Source of the DNA: Bacteroidales bacterium UBA7009
GTDB taxonomy: Bacteria > Bacteroidota > Bacteroidia > Bacteroidales > Paludibacteraceae
Assembly: GCA_002449665.1 (NCBI GenBank)
Contig: DJXH01000007.1
Location: forward strand, 1 to 6,236
Direction: 5' to 3'
Length of the DNA stretch: 6,236 bases
Shown: in pieces, positions 5,751 through 6,236 of the stretch
Position numbering within the stretch: the stretch's first letter is position 1
Layout: every line of letters starts with the position of its first letter
Translations under genes and position numbers: made by a program
Notes under the pieces: generated by a model
The model's database searches: none
Seen by the model: only the letters and a program-made list of their open reading frames with translations
Told to the model about the DNA's origin: nothing

Positions 5751-6236
5751 TTAGTCTCGGCGGAAGATGTCGCGTGTATAGACTTTGTTTTTTACATCGT
5801 CAAGGCATCGGTCGTATCTGTTGGCGATGATAGCGCGGCTGCGTTGTTTGAATATATCAAGGTTGTTCACGACCTCGCTGCCGAAGAACGTGCTGTCTTC
5901 CGGTAGTGTCGGTTCGTAGATAATGACATTTGCGCCTTTGGCTTTGATGCGTTTCATTATGCCTTGAATGCTTGACTGGCGGAAGTTGTCGGAGTTGGAC
6001 TTCATCGTGAGGCGATACACGCCTATAGTTGGAGTTTCAGTGCCTTGTGTGGAGATGGAGCCGTACTGGTTGTTGGTGGAGTAGGCGTAGTAGCCTGCCA
6101 TTTGCAGCACGCGGTCGGCTATAAAGTCTTTGCGAGTGCGATTGCTTTCCACTATGGCTTCTATCAGGTTTTCCGGTACATCCTGATAGTTGGCAAGCAG
6201 TTGTTTAGTGTCTTTGGGCAGGCAGTAGCCGCCGTA
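5751..6236 (-). CDS. ugd: UDP-glucose 6-dehydrogenase, C-terminal part (5' end outside window)
   Basis: The frame is open from the window edge to TAA at 5753-5751, giving the last 161 residues; an internal GTG near 6150 is not the true start. It opens in the active-site motif YGGYCLPKDTKQL (partial residues 1-13), with the catalytic Cys at partial residue 5. The C-terminal NAD/UDP-sugar domain follows, with GVYRLTMKSNSDNFR (72-86), GIMKRIKAKGANVIIYEP (92-109) and the closing DVKNKVYTRDIF (147-158). These match the E. coli Ugd and streptococcal HasB type closely as I recall them. The enzyme oxidises UDP-glucose twice with NAD+ to UDP-glucuronate in the cytoplasm, supplying an acidic sugar for capsule or a precursor of other sugars. 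Compared with E. coli Ugd there are about 19 extra residues (around 47-68, Tyr/Ser/Thr/Gly-rich) before GVYRL. It is the first gene of the window in transcription order and is separated from the ATPase by 167 bp. Confidence 0.96.
   Translation of the reverse strand, partial: YGGYCLPKDTKQLLANYQDVPENLIEAIVESNRTRKDFIADRVLQMAGYYAYSTNNQYGSISTQGTETPTIGVYRLTMKSNSDNFRQSSIQGIMKRIKAKGANVIIYEPTLPEDSTFFGSEVVNNLDIFKQRSRAIIANRYDRCLDDVKNKVYTRDIFRRD

Noticed and set aside
5601..5906. Plus-strand 101-residue frame over the spacer and the end of ugd
   Set aside because: It is antisense to the conserved C-terminus of ugd and reads through the direct repeats; there is no family match.

Overview
The window looks like part of a surface-polysaccharide (capsule or O-antigen type) locus from a member of the Bacteroidales (Bacteroides, Phocaeicola, Prevotella or a relative). 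Three things suggest this: a promoter with Bacteroidota-type boxes (TTTG, 20 bp, TAnnTTTG), an AAA/DUF4143 ATPase of a kind very common in that group, and an AT-rich cluster of overlapping glycan genes. The genus cannot be fixed from the sequence. All six genes I can support lie on the minus strand, so transcription runs from high to low coordinates.

In transcription order: (1) 6236-5751, the C-terminal part of UDP-glucose 6-dehydrogenase (ugd), which supplies UDP-glucuronate; (2) 5750-5584, a 167-bp spacer with two tandem 32-bp repeats abutting a good promoter; (3) 5583-4339, an AAA ATPase with a DUF4143-type C-terminal domain, apparently unrelated to glycan synthesis; (4) 4255-3074, a Wzy-like O-antigen polymerase/ligase-family membrane protein; (5) 3098-1569, a Wzx-like flippase; (6) 1581-601, a divergent MurB-like FAD oxidoreductase; (7) 598-1, the N-terminal part of a polysaccharide pyruvyl transferase family protein, cut by the window edge. 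Genes 4 to 7 are joined by overlaps of 25 and 13 nt and a 2-nt gap, so they are almost certainly one transcriptional unit.

The glycan genes fit a Wzx/Wzy pathway. Ugd makes an acidic sugar donor. The flippase moves lipid-linked repeat units across the inner membrane and the polymerase joins them. The last two genes probably add a pyruvate-derived or lactate-derived acidic decoration. No glycosyltransferase is visible here; they would be expected downstream, beyond position 1.

The main points for a second look are the MurB-like gene inside a polysaccharide operon, the ATPase with its own promoter between ugd and wzy, the repeat and inverted-repeat structure on that promoter, and the sharp base-composition steps (about 20-30% GC in parts of the wzy/wzx/MurB-like block, about 50-55% in the flanking genes). 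I see no RNA gene, CRISPR array, insertion sequence or convincing terminator. No gene-free stretch exceeds 300 bases.
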